NCBI RefSeq assembly: GCF_035582795.1
Contig: NC_134365.1
Coordinates: 138,907,077 to 138,971,076 of the forward strand
Source of the DNA: Mycteria americana
Taxonomy: Eukaryota > Chordata > Aves > Ciconiiformes > Ciconiidae
DNA length: 64,000 nt
Direction of reading: 5' to 3'
Shown here in pieces: positions 43,301 to 54,900 of the stretch (within the stretch, counting starts at the first letter, position 1; every line of letters begins with the position of its first letter). Below the pieces are notes generated by a model. The model was not told the origin of the DNA, made no database searches, and saw only the letters and a program-made list of their open reading frames with translations. A program made the position numbers and the translations under genes.

Positions 43301-46300
43301 CATCTGAAAACAAAACAAAAACTTAATTTCCAATGTGCATCTGATTGTTTTCACCAACATCAGGAACTGCAAGACACCACAGACTTAACAGATTAACTAT
43401 TTGTTCCAGTTATTTTTTACATTAAACTAATTGTGCAGCACAGTAAGAGTAGTCTCAACCTAGTACACAGAAGAGTCTGTAAAGAGATTTTTCCCTCATG
43501 TTCCTCTATTATTTCAGTATTCAGTGAAACTCAGAGCAAATAAAAACCAGCCCCACTCTGGCCCATTTTGATAACCATCTCTGAATTGCCTCCACTGGCT
43601 TATAAGGACTCAAGGTCTTAGACCACTGACTTCAATACTCCTGTTAAAAGCAGGGAACGTTTCTATTAAGTGCCATTTCTAACAGGATCATATACCATAA
43701 CACAAATAGTCATTTAATTGTCACCTCCCAGAATCTCCCTTTTAAACAGTGAGCTGAATTACAAGTCTGAAACATTTCCATTAGCAACCCAAACATTTGC
43801 TGGCAAGACTAAAAACAACATGCTAAGCAACTTAAAAAAAAAAGTCAGCGTGCATTACAAAATCTTTGATTCCCAACACCTCAAAGCTTAGAGAAACACC
43901 ACTGCCTTGCCCCATCTATCCATCTAGATTTTCTTAATGCCATGCCTGTCAGCTTCATATCTGCCTTTTTATTTTGAGTGCAATTACCTCTTTTAACACT
44001 TAGGTACTGAGGCAGCACTCAAAGAAAAGCCAGATTCTTGGTCTAGAAAACCACAGCAGCAACACACAAACTTAGTCTAGGAATTTGTCTTTTTTTAGCA
44101 TAAAAATAACTCAATAGATTAAGAACCTACTTATACCGCAGTACTGAAGTCTGAAGACGGGTGCTGAACTCAAGTTATGTCTATGGAAAATACTATTAGC
44201 CAACATGGTAACTGCATTGTATCTATGATGTCAGCAAGCACACTTAAACTATTAAGCAAACGGAGCCAACTGGACAAATTTATAGTTTCATTTTTACCAT
44301 ACTGATACCAGACACAGCAGCACACCAGAAAAAAAAAAAACCCAAACCACACAGCAACTGAAATCTCACCTCTACTCCCCTCTCTTATTACTAAAAGACA
44401 CCAAAAAATGGATCTGTTGCAATAGCACCACTGAATTCCCTCAGTATTCTTGAGGAAACAGATGTAAGGGATACTTCAAATCTCCAGACTATTTTCTCCA
44501 CTTGTACCTGCTTTCTAATTTGGAAACAGGCAAGAAAATTTATTTCAATCACCATTTTCAGCCAGTGGTCACTGATGAACCACCTGCTATATGAAATCAA
44601 GAGTAAACCCAAAGGTTTCCTTGAAGATATGTGGTACGCTGTCCTTTAATGAAAGTTGTTAGAGAGGACCCATTTGACTTGGAGAAGGAAAAAAATCCAA
44701 GGTAAGGCAGACTCAAGTTTGTTCCAACTAACCACATTTACTTACAGCCTAATATGCTTTCAGCCGAGACTTCTTAAAAAAAAAGGGGCCATCTTTGTCA
44801 AAGATTTAAGAAAAAAACACTCTCTCAAAGTTACTGACGAGCAGAATTAGCAGTTCCATAACTAACATATCAGTAACACTGACCATGTTTCACAACTTGC
44901 TATCCTCAAATGCACACGTATACAACACATCCATTTCAGCTTTGAAGCTTATTCACAATTTTCTTTGCCATCTTATTTTGTTAAGCCACAGGTATCAGAC
45001 ATTAATAGTTTTAAAAAGGCACACAAACACTTCAAGTACTTCGTCTGACAAAAACACTGGCCTTCCAATAAAATAATGTAAACTTACACCTTCATTAGTT
45101 GTTTCTTTTCTTAACACTAAGAAAGCATTTGACAATATTTACCAGGCTAGCATAGAAAAAAGCAGTTTCCTGTGGTTTGCTAGTTGCAGTGGCTCATCAA
45201 AAAAAAAGACATAAATTGCTTCTCTGTAAAATATCTGAAAAAAGTCCCAAGACCTATCAGAGTTGCAGGAGCAGGGGCAGAATCCAGAACTATGTAGTTT
45301 TCAACACTTACTGTTTGTGGAGGTTTTTACATCTCTCAACTCTCAATCACTATAGAGTAGTTATACTTGTCACCTACAGCAGAACTGCAAGTTTCCAGAA
45401 ATCTGAAGAGAAAGGACGGAAGCAATTTTTCTCCCTTTCCTCTGCTTAGCCAATCCTTGTTCTTGTATTTAGAAGGTACGGTTTACACCTTGGCCAATTA
45501 AGCAGCACAAGAACGGTTTTTTAGTGCGTAAGGGGCTGCAAGCCTCTTTGACCTTGAAACATTTTGTTCTCAATTCAAAGGGAAACATACAGATAGGAAG
45601 TCAAGATGCTACATGCTTTTTACTTTTGAATGCATTGCAAGCTTGGACATTAATCAGCCTCCAAACTGTCCTTCCCCTCCCCAGGGTACCAACATAAGAG
45701 CTGTGGATCAGCAACACCCCTTTCTTGATGGCCACTTGTGAGCTGCCTAGTTCTCTGAAGCCCTTCAATCATATGGCTTGACCTACTGAGATACTAATCA
45801 TCTTGCAAGTCTTCCTTCCTTTATCTGTGATTTCACCATTGCACTGTGAAGAGAGTTTGTGTTTTCTTTTGGATAGATCTTTAATAATTTGATGACAGGT
45901 TATCTGAATATTGCCTCTAGTTGCAAGCAGCCTAGACACACTTTATCTAACACCAGAATATCACTAGCGTTTATTCATAATAATTTGTAATATGAACACA
46001 ACCCAAACTGAACTGACATACAGCTGTTGCCACTCATTTGTATACCAAAAAGTTTTATTTTGGGGTTTCTTTATAAAGTTATTTTTAACTCCTGTGTAGT
46101 TCAGTACTCTAGTTCAAACCATTGTCCGGCATGACTCAGGGCTATGAAAGAAGCAGCAGCCAAGGGAAGGAATCCTTAAGTCCGCATAGCCCCTGGATCA
46201 TGAAATCATCCCAGTACCTACTGCCAGAATCACCTCATTTATTCCAACTTACATCTAGCCACAAAATCAATCAGCAAAACTTGTCAGGAGAAATACCTAC

Positions 46301-48758
46301 ATTTATACCTCTGCTAGTTTAATCTTGCAGAGACCTGGCCTTCACTTTCCATCTTATTTCCCACATTCAAGTAGAATGAGCAAACTATTATTTACTCTGA
46401 TTTAATAAGAGCTGACATTTCTCAGCAGCTCACAGCTGAGCATCTCCCAACTTAAATACTCCATTACTTTCAGCCAACCTCAAAACACCCTTAGGTGCTG
46501 CTGCTCTTGGCGCAACATTTCTACCAATTCAGGAGTTAACTGACATTCCCCTTGCAACCTACTTCTCCATTACTGCTTCTACTCTTTCAATAACTCATCA
46601 AGCAATTATTTCTGCTCATATGTGCCCATCTTTCTCCCTTGCATTAGTTTCCCTTTTCCTCCAGGGAATGCTAGCAATAGCATCCTCTATTGGTCAGGCT
46701 ACATTGTGCATTCATATTCTTCCCAATATAATTATGTGACCAAAGCTCATCCCTAAGGGATTAAGTGGGTTACACTGTACCAGGCCAACATACTCCGTAG
46801 AGAATGAAAACAAAAACAAAACACCAAGGAGAATGAACATCATAAAAAAAACCCTTAAGGAATTCTTACAAGCCTTTTTGCTCTAAGTTTTTTTTCATTG
46901 TGAAACATTTATGTAAAATTCCAATCCTAAGGAGCTGAAAGATCTGTTTCTCATGATTTATTACTAAATTGACACAAAATAAAATACAGCTTGAAATCTA
47001 AATACCTCATTTGAGCCTCCACAACTTTTTTCACATATTTTCAATTTAAGGAAACTGATGGTTTGTTTGAGCACTCAAAAGCAAAACAAGGACTGCTACA
47101 GCCTTTTTTTTTTTTTTTTACTACACATTCCCTATTTTTAACTTAATGGAAAAGGCTTTACTAAAATTAAGGCAACCAACAGAGCTCCATACAACCTAAA
47201 GGAGACAGAGAAAAAGAACAGTTCATTATAAATTCCACGTTGATACTGAAACACAGATGTAGCTGTACCATCCTTTGGTTAGCTTCCTCTAGAAATAAGA
47301 GTGACAGGAAAAAAAAGTTTTGGATTGATTTTGGCTATGTCTGAGAAATAGCCCTCCCTCCAGTCTGACATTAGAGCTTGTTACCTTATAAGCTACTAAA
47401 AAGTCACAAAAGATCCCCCAAAAAACCCCGCCACACACAGCCACCGTTGCTCTAAAAAAAGCAAGCACTGACAATTTCAGTGTTGTACAACACTTTAAAA
47501 GTAAAGACAAATAAAAACCACATGCTTATTTAGTAGAGCTGTAAATTATTGTGGACAACAAGGAAAGAAGGAAAACAAGATGTAGGGTGGCAGATTGCAT
47601 GACAGCTATCTGCAGACAAGCTGTTTTAATTCCAAACCAAGATTTAGCCAAGGAGTTCCCTACTTGCTTACCCCACCCAAGTTAATAAAATTAAGTGCTC
47701 TCCATGTATCTAGTTATATGTAACCTTGCTAGAAAGGCCCCTATCACAGGTTTTTAAAACTAGTTTTCTTGCACTATTCTGTTATTCGCTCAATTATTTT
47801 GCAGAAGTTACATTTAACGTGGAATACTTACACTGAATCTGCTCATTAACCACTCAGACGTATGAGATTCAACAACCTTAACCTAATCCTTTTGGTTCTC
47901 CAGCCATCACTGCATCTAAGTTTGTATAGCCATCTGCCATGATTAGAAAAGCAACTGGCCGTTGCAGAGGAGAGCTAAATCAAGTCACTGGTTCAAAAAA
48001 GAAGAACTAAAAATGTAAAGCACACTGCTCAGGGTCCCCTTGGGAACAGAGAAGTCCTTCTTCAGCAGACAGCGACAGGAAGAGGCGGTAAAGGGACCAT
48101 TTTCTTTTTTTCTTTTCGGTTTGAAAGGTGTTGAGGGGACAGGTAGGAAACCGAGTTTCACCCAAACAGTTCCGAGATCTTCATCAGTGCTGAGGAAGCA
48201 CTGTAGAGTCGGACACCGATCGTGCGCCGGCTGGGAATCGCCAGGCAGGAGCCGTTTCCCAAAGGAGCCACCGCCTGCCCCGGAGTCACGGGATCCCCGA
48301 TCACGCCACACTTCCCCGCCGCCCGCACCGGCTGTGAGGAGCGCCCGGGGCCCCCTCCCACCGGGGCCGCGGCAACGGCCGGGGCTCCCTTCCCGCTCCC
48401 CGGAGGCCGGCCGTTACCGAGCAAGCACCAGGGAGCGCGCCCGGGAGCCGGCAGAGCTCGGACAGCGGCGGGGGGCGCGGAGAGAGGAACGGAGCAATAC
48501 GCGGAGAGTCACGAGGAAGGAAAATAACGAAACCCCAGGCAGCTCCAGACTGCTCCCCTCCCCCGCCCCCCAAGGCTGCGGGACGGGAGCGCGGCCCTGG
48601 GGAGAGCGGCCCCCTCACCCCCCAGCCGCGGGCCAAGAGAGTCCTCGGCGCGAGCCGCCCTCCCCGGGACACCGGCCCCGGAGCCAGCGGCCACTGCTCG
48701 CCCCGCGCCCGCCGGAGAAAAGGGGAGGAGAGGGCGATCCCGCCACGCCGGCCGATAC
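40365..48758 (-). other. RAB9A: RAB9A 5' UTR intron(s)
   Basis: About 8.4 kb separates the coding-exon acceptor from the CpG-island donor at 48759/48758. The sequence is AT-rich with poly-A/T tracts (for example near 47103-47119 and 44330-44340). There is no reading frame I recognise and no clear mobile element. It may be split by one or more small non-coding exons. Confidence 0.55.
43271..43303 (-). other. RAB9A: Candidate 33-base non-coding RAB9A exon
   Basis: On the minus strand GTTTTGTTTTCAG precedes 43303 and AAG|GTAATAAATC follows 43271. A short segment is thus framed by a good acceptor and a usable donor within the 5' UTR intron. Human RAB9A has an internal non-coding exon, so one is expected in this intron, but chance pairs of splice signals are frequent in 8 kb. 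Confidence 0.25.
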
Positions 48759-49028
48759 CTGTCCACGGGAAGGAGTCTGCCGCCGAGCCCGGGCTACGCC
48801 ACCGCCCGAAGCCGCCGCCAGGCGCTGGGGAAGGAAGAAACAACATGGCGGAGCGGGCAGGGGGCGGGGCCCGAGGATCACGTGAGCCGACCCCAGCCGT
48901 CCGGCCCCGCCCTCTCGGGGAGGGGCGGGGTGCGGCTCGCCCCACCCACTCCTCGAGGCTCCGCCCCCGGCCGGGAGGCGGGTGGCCCGCGGGTGGGGGA
49001 GGGGCCGCTGGCGCTGGCCTCCCGCGGC
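48230..49028. promoter_or_regulatory. RAB9A: CpG-island promoter and first exon of RAB9A (minus strand)
   Basis: This is a dense CpG island of about 0.8 kb in AT-rich surroundings. On the minus strand GTGGACAG|GTATCGGC gives a donor after 48759, so exon 1 should run from about 48.85 kb down to 48759. The segment AACATGGCGG (48842-48851) matches a YY1 site of the kind placed at or just after transcription starts. The ATG within it (minus strand 48846-48844) would open a short upstream frame if transcribed. Several long frames here are CpG-island artefacts on both strands. No second gene facing right from this island could be recognised. Confidence 0.7.
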
Positions 49029-49078
49029 GGGGGGTATCTGTATCTGGGGGGTATCTGGGGGGTATCTGGGGGGTATCC
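49029..49078 (+). repeat. (G6-TATCT)4 array, predicted G-quadruplex
   Basis: Four exact G6 tracts at 49029-49034, 49046-49051, 49057-49062 and 49068-49073 are separated by TATCT loops; the first loop is TATCTGTATCT. This satisfies the standard four-tract G-quadruplex pattern on the plus strand. It lies at the upstream edge of the RAB9A CpG island. Confidence 0.9.
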
Positions 49079-50286
49079 GTTCAACCACGGACCTGCAAAA
49101 AAGTTTTGGGCTTGGCAAGCACGGTGATGGGAACGGCTTTGCTCGCAGCAAGCGCACAGCACTGAAGTGCCCGCAGAGGGCCGTACTTAGTGATCGCTGA
49201 CGTATGACATTTAAAAGAAGAACCACTGTTCCATTGCAAGAGGATAAGGCTTTTATTTGCTCTACAATGCTCTGAATTATTAAGCTTTAAAACGCCTTTA
49301 TACAGTATTTGCAGGGCAGAGTTGTTTATTAACAGCAGTAGTCTCACCGTGCTCCACATCAAGGGCCCCATGTAAGCAACCTCATGATTGTAAGGCAGCT
49401 TTGCTTTACAGGTAGAGACATTTAAAAATATACATGTGTCAATGAAGGAACTAACCCAAGTCCAAAGTATGCTGTTCAGAAAGAGTAGCCAGACACTTTT
49501 TTTCTGTAATAATTCAGAATAACGTCAACTTGCCTGTTCAAACAAGATCACAGGAAAAAAGTCTAAAGAAGCTGGTGATGAGAGTTTTTTCTGTGCCCTT
49601 ACAACTCATCACGAGGACAGGGCAAAATGTAATTAAAATTAAAAGAGAAGAAATTACTTGAGTGTATTTAAGGAGGTTCCCACATCATCAAGAAGAATAG
49701 GCGATGATAGGCGTAAGGAAAGAGCATTTGAAATACACCCGTTTGCTTGAGCAGTCATCACATGCTTCCGATCATAAGGGAGATGCAATTGGACTGGAAT
49801 TGCCACTTGCAGAGTCATCTCGTTTTGGATCAGATTTACAACATGGTCCAAGGAATGGAAAACAAGATCACCGTATCATCAAAAGGAAATGTCTCCTACT
49901 GGCAGCAGCAGGATTATTAAAAGGCAGTCCATGCTAGAGGCAAATCTGATGATACTAGACCCATTCTTATTTAACAAAGCTGGACTTTGAAATTTTTCAA
50001 GTACTTTTTTTCCTGGGATCTGCTTTCATCCAATGCTAAAGTAATATACAAGTAAGTGCTGGAGGGGTAGAAAAATGGCCTCTTTAAACGATGGTAATTC
50101 TAAGATGTAAGTTCTGATCAGTTATGGCATTATTTTGTGATTTAAAAAGAAAAAAAAAATCTGCATTTAGAAGTGGAGGAAATAGTTACTCTATTTTCCA
50201 CTTGATACCTTGTGGGATGAAGCTACTGTCTTTTTTTCTTGAGACAACACTGGTTCTCAGACACTTGGATACATTTAAGGAAATTT
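49079..50286. other. Intergenic sequence upstream of RAB9A
   Basis: AT-rich sequence without a recognisable gene. It contains minus-strand TTTATT motifs and a run of A near 50150. Open frames are below about 100 codons and unrecognised. Confidence 0.5.
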
Positions 50287-51115
50287 AGAATCATAGAATT
50301 AGTTTGAGTTGGAAGGGACCTTTAAAGGTCCTCTAGTCCAACACCCCTGCAATGAGCAGGGACATCTTCAACTAGATCAGATTGCTCAGAGCCCTGTCCA
50401 GCCTGACCTTGAATGTTTCCAGGGATGGGCATCTACCACCTCTCTGGGCAACCTGTGCCAGTGCCTCACCACCCTCATTGTAAAAAATGTCTTCCTTATA
50501 TCTAGTCTGAATCTACCCTCCTTTAGTTTAAAACCATTACCCCTTGTTCTACCACAACAGGCCCTGCTAAAACATCTGTCCTCATCTCTCTTATAAGCCC
50601 CCTTTACGTACTGGAAGGCTGCAATAAGGTCTCCCTGGAGCCTTCCCTTCTCCAGGCTGAACAACCCCAACTCTCTCAGCCTGTCCCTGTAGGAGAGGTG
50701 CTCCAGCCCTCAGATCATTTTCTTGGCCCTCCTCTGGACCCGCTCCAACAGCTCCATGTCCTTCTTCTGCTGAGGGCTCCAGAGCTGGACGCAGTACTCC
50801 AGGTGGGGTCTCACCAGGGCAGAGCAGAGGGGCAGAATCACCTCCCTCCACCTGCTGGCCACGCTGCTTTGGATGCAGCCCAGGATACAGTTTGCCTTCT
50901 GGGCTGCGAGCACACGTTGCTGGGCCATGTCCAGCTTTTCATCCACCAGTATACCCAAGTCCTTTTCCCCAGGGCTGCCTTCAATCCCTTCATCCGCCAG
51001 CCTGTATTGATGCCGGGAGTTGCCCGACCCAGCTGCAGGACCCTGCACTTGGCCTTGTTGAACCTCATAAGGTTCACATGGGCCCACTTCTCCAGCTTGT
51101 CCAGGTCCCTCCAAT
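50287..51115 (-). mobile_element. 5'-truncated CR1 LINE with reverse transcriptase C-terminus
   Basis: The plus strand opens AGAATCATAGAATT at 50287, the complement of the CR1 tail ATTCTATGATTCT, so the element lies on the minus strand. It continues with GGAAGGGACCTTTAAAGG and other hallmark CR1 3' sequence. On the minus strand, translation gives the end of the CR1 polymerase in more than one frame: [49 protein letters not shown] and, shifted, [11 protein letters not shown]...[10 protein letters not shown]. The frame shifts show it is dead. Resemblance stops near 51115, the usual 5' truncation. It is younger than the other CR1 copies in the window. Confidence 0.93.
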
Positions 51116-51544
51116 TTTAAAAATTCTAGTTAGAAACAAAATTCTTACACTTCTGAGGCAAGATGTATTTTTACTTCTTCTACATGGAAACATAAAAGAA
51201 AACAGAAAAGGACCATGCTGTAACCACGGCCTATTATGCTTATGATTTTATAGGCATAATGGAGTATCAATAGAGTTACTCTTATGGTTAAAACAGATGC
51301 ATGCGTGCTTGAGGATCAGGAACTGAAGGCCCTTTTCCCTTGTGTCCACCCCGTTACTATTATTCATGTATGTAACAAAACCAATAGTTGCTGTAGAATG
51401 ATCAAAAACTGTAGAACAAATAATGCCACTGATAGGGCTGGTCACATGAAGTATACCTGCCAGTTCCGAGGAACAGACAGAAGAAAATGCCCAGCTAAGA
51501 TACGGTTTGAAACATGCACACCAAAATCACTCCCGTTTTAAATT
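51116..51544. other. Intergenic stretch between CR1 and GC-rich block
   Basis: Unremarkable sequence. A plus-strand frame of 85 codons (51284-51541) contains several cysteines but matches no family I know and has no supporting splice or promoter context. Confidence 0.4.
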
Positions 51545-51990
51545 ATGCAGACAGCGTAGGGTCCCGACGGTGGGTGCCGTGGGCTCTGCCCCTGCCCGAG
51601 GCCGCTGCCTGACCTTCCCAGCGGTGGTGAGCAGGGCTGGGGCTGTGCCGCCGCAGGGTCCCCCCGCCAGCAGGAGCCGCATTTCGGCTCAGGCCCTGTC
51701 CGAGCCCCGTGGCCCCAGTCCTGCACCCCACCTCATGCCCCGACCCCCATTCGACACCCAGCCCCACCTTGGCATGGCCTCCTCCCCGCAGACTTGTCTG
51801 GTGCTCACTGCAGTTTTGGCTGATTGTTGTCACCAGATCTGCCTTGCTCTTCTTGTTTGGGTGCTGTGGGATGGTGACCCTTTTTACTGAAATCATGGTC
51901 CCTGTGCACCTTGTCACCCACCGCTCCTGGCTGGTCTCCTCTTGCACAGCAACACACCCTTGCTGCTCCCTCACATGCACGTTCATCTGA
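51545..51990. other. Unidentified GC- and CpG-rich block
   Basis: About 250-450 bases of high GC with many CpG pairs lie in AT-rich intergenic sequence, densest at 51555-51790. It starts about 430 bases beyond the CR1 copy. Overlapping open frames of 90-147 codons on both strands are expected from the base composition. It is too far (about 6.5 kb) from TCEANC, and on its 3' side, to be the promoter of that gene. It may be an unrecognised mobile element fragment or an orphan CpG island. Confidence 0.45.
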
Positions 51991-54900
51991 AAGCTGACCT
52001 TGCACCTTCAGGATTTTATTCACAGAGTTGAATTTATGAAGAGGTAATTGTTGTTATGTCACGTGCTAGCAAACAGCGCAAATAACATCCCAAGGGCAAA
52101 TAAAGGGCGGGTTTTTTTGTGTATGAGAAAGTTCTGTATCAGCAAAGCTCTCATATAATGGGGCCTGTGAATAATGCTTTTTACCATCTGTAGTTGGCAA
52201 GGAGACTTTGTCCCATCCTGGCAAGGGCTGACATGGTCTCAATAAAACATGACTTTGTCACCTCCTGGCTGAATTACAGCAGTACAAAATAAGGGGATAT
52301 GAAGTCATCTGCCTTTATGGCTCTGCGAATACCGGAATGCAGCCAGCCAGCCCCCAAGCAATCTAAGAAATTATCAAAGTGCTCTTGTTTCTTTCCTTAT
52401 CTTCCAGGCACTCAATGAACTGGGCCATTACACCCTGAAGATTCCCTGAAGGACTGTAATTCAACATAGTTGCTCCTTAACCACAGCCTGTTACCAGGTA
52501 ACTTTTCTTTTTGCCAGAAAAAGAGCTGTTCTTTTTTTGTTTAAAAAGTTGCAGTTCTTGGCTTTAGTAACAAATGTACACAGCACAGCAGACTGAAAGG
52601 AATAAATTTTAAATAAAAAATAAACAGCACAAATTTCCTTTTGGCTTGGAAAGGAAGAAAGAGTTATAAACAACAAATGGCAGCTGAGTACCTCCCTGAA
52701 AAGTGCTCCAGTAAGAGGGTTATGCAGGAGATACAAAAGGCCCTCAACAGAACAAAATGAAATGGATCTGGCAGTGGATCTCCAGGAACCAGAGGGAGTT
52801 TTGTCACTGGTGTTAAGGGAGCAACATCGACTCCAATTAATAGAGCACTTCCCAGAATAATATCTTTGCTTTTACATTGGAAGTTGTGTGAAATTCATTG
52901 TTAATTTAGCTCTCATCTTCTTACAGCACATATTGCAATTTCTGCAGCTACAGGCTGCTTGAGCTTTGAGTGCAATCTACATTTAAGACCTTATTGCTAC
53001 TATTAAATTATAGGATTCAATAAGCAGCTGAATTTACAGAGTCTCGAGAAAACCCAGTGAAAACAAACACAGACTTTAGCTTTATTCGGCATACATTTGC
53101 CCAATGTCTATGTGGATCACCTCTAATCTCATGCCTCTTTGTGGATAGCGTCATGGACATGCTAAACATCATACCAAATTAATTGTCTCTGCTTAAAAAA
53201 GTTAAGAGATCTTTTTCCCATCTGGAACAAACTGAAAAAAGACAACTTCATAACATAAAAGAATCTCACTTTTCAAAGCCTTCTTTTTATTCTTGTTTCT
53301 GAACTCTGATACTCCCTGTACTCCAGTAATCTAGACCCTTCTGCTGGCGCGTACGCTGTGTAGTTGCAGGTTGACTTTTTAGAGCCATTTTGAGCCAAGG
53401 CATACAATCTTAGCCAGTCAAACATTTTTAAGCCTGCGCAGTTACACAATGTGGGCAGGGACAACATAACCTATTGACAAACTGCGGCCTGGAGCAGTAC
53501 TTTGCTTCGTGAAACTATGACCACACCTTTTTAAATAAGAGCAATGATTTACGTGAATGACCGTCTCTCATATTTGGCACTTCATGTCTGTACAGTATTC
53601 TGATATATAGTGGCACATGACACTACATGACATCTGCTTTCTACTAAACCTTTCCTGTAATAAGGATTGGATACAAAAATGGCCGAAGTGGTAATGAACT
53701 GTGTTAGTTAAAAATCATCAACAGCGTAAGATGACCAAAAAGGTAATACAATAATTCATGATTTTGTATACAGTTTCACTAACTGTTAAATGTGAAGTTG
53801 CAGCAGTGTGTTTATCAGCATGAACTATGCATAAAGTGAAACCAAACCTAGATGAGCTTGTTTACCAGCCCTGGAACAACAAAGCCTCATTTCCTATAGA
53901 TTTGTGGCCTCAGCGTACTTACAATGGGCCCAGTTCATTCTCCCTGCCTCCCAATACTTTCTGCTCCTTTCTGCCAGTATTCCCAGATCTCCTCCTTGTC
54001 CCAGACTACTATCTGGGCAAGCAGGAGCATATTTTGTGCCTGGCTTTTAGGTAATGCTAATAACCTAGCAACTACGTGTGTGTGGAACCAGCGGCCAGCA
54101 GCTTAGACTAGGTAACTCCTGAATAAAGGTGAGGGCTCCATCTCTTTCAACAGGAACAGAAATTCTTTTAATGATTACTGGATTTCACAAAATTTACAAA
54201 TATATTCTCATCTTTTAATGTCTAGCTTTAACTAGATTTGTTACAAAGCCAGCTCTCAGGTTCAATTGTTATTGGGAAGGCAGACAATGGAGTAATGCCT
54301 GCTCACAATGGAAAACTACTTTAAAATGCTGAGTTTACAACTGCGAGGGTACCATGGACTTGCCGTAAGAGTTCAGACTGCTCTCTGAAAGAGACAAAAG
54401 AAGGGACAGCTGGAAAAGGGGCATGGTTATAACCCATTTCTTGACTATTTGTAGTTACTGACAGTTGTTCCTATACCATAAGCTGCAACTGCAGTTCTTA
54501 GTAACTGGATTTTATTATTTCTACATCTTAGAAGAAAGGGCAAGATGTGAAAGGCTAGAACCAAACGACCCTCTTGCTGCTGCAGGTACAGCTCACTCAG
54601 ATCCGCAGTGAGGCAGGCTTGCTCAATGATTTGAAAAAGTTTTAAGATATCCGCTGTTTATGTTTTCTTAGCTGCTCAGTAAATATGGATCTGTAGAAAA
54701 TCCCAGTCGCGTTGGGGCATATAGCTTAGTACTATACATTTAGTGATGGGCAGTTCAAAAGAAAATGATGTTACACATTATTAATGTCACAAATGTAGTC
54801 AGTATTATGGCTACAAATTTTACCCTTGAAATATATTCTGTCAAAAACACCATCCATGCCTTGTAACATTTCCCTTTGCCAAGACAATACTGGGATGAGC

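Noticed and set aside
48040-49226. Several open frames of 80-281 codons around the RAB9A promoter
   Set aside because: Pro/Arg/Gly-rich translations on both strands of a CpG island with no family resemblance. The real RAB9A frame lies downstream at 39725-40330.
50287-51245. CR1 polymerase remnants as a functional gene
   Set aside because: The polymerase similarity is split between frames and lacks the N-terminal half, so it is a dead 5'-truncated insertion.
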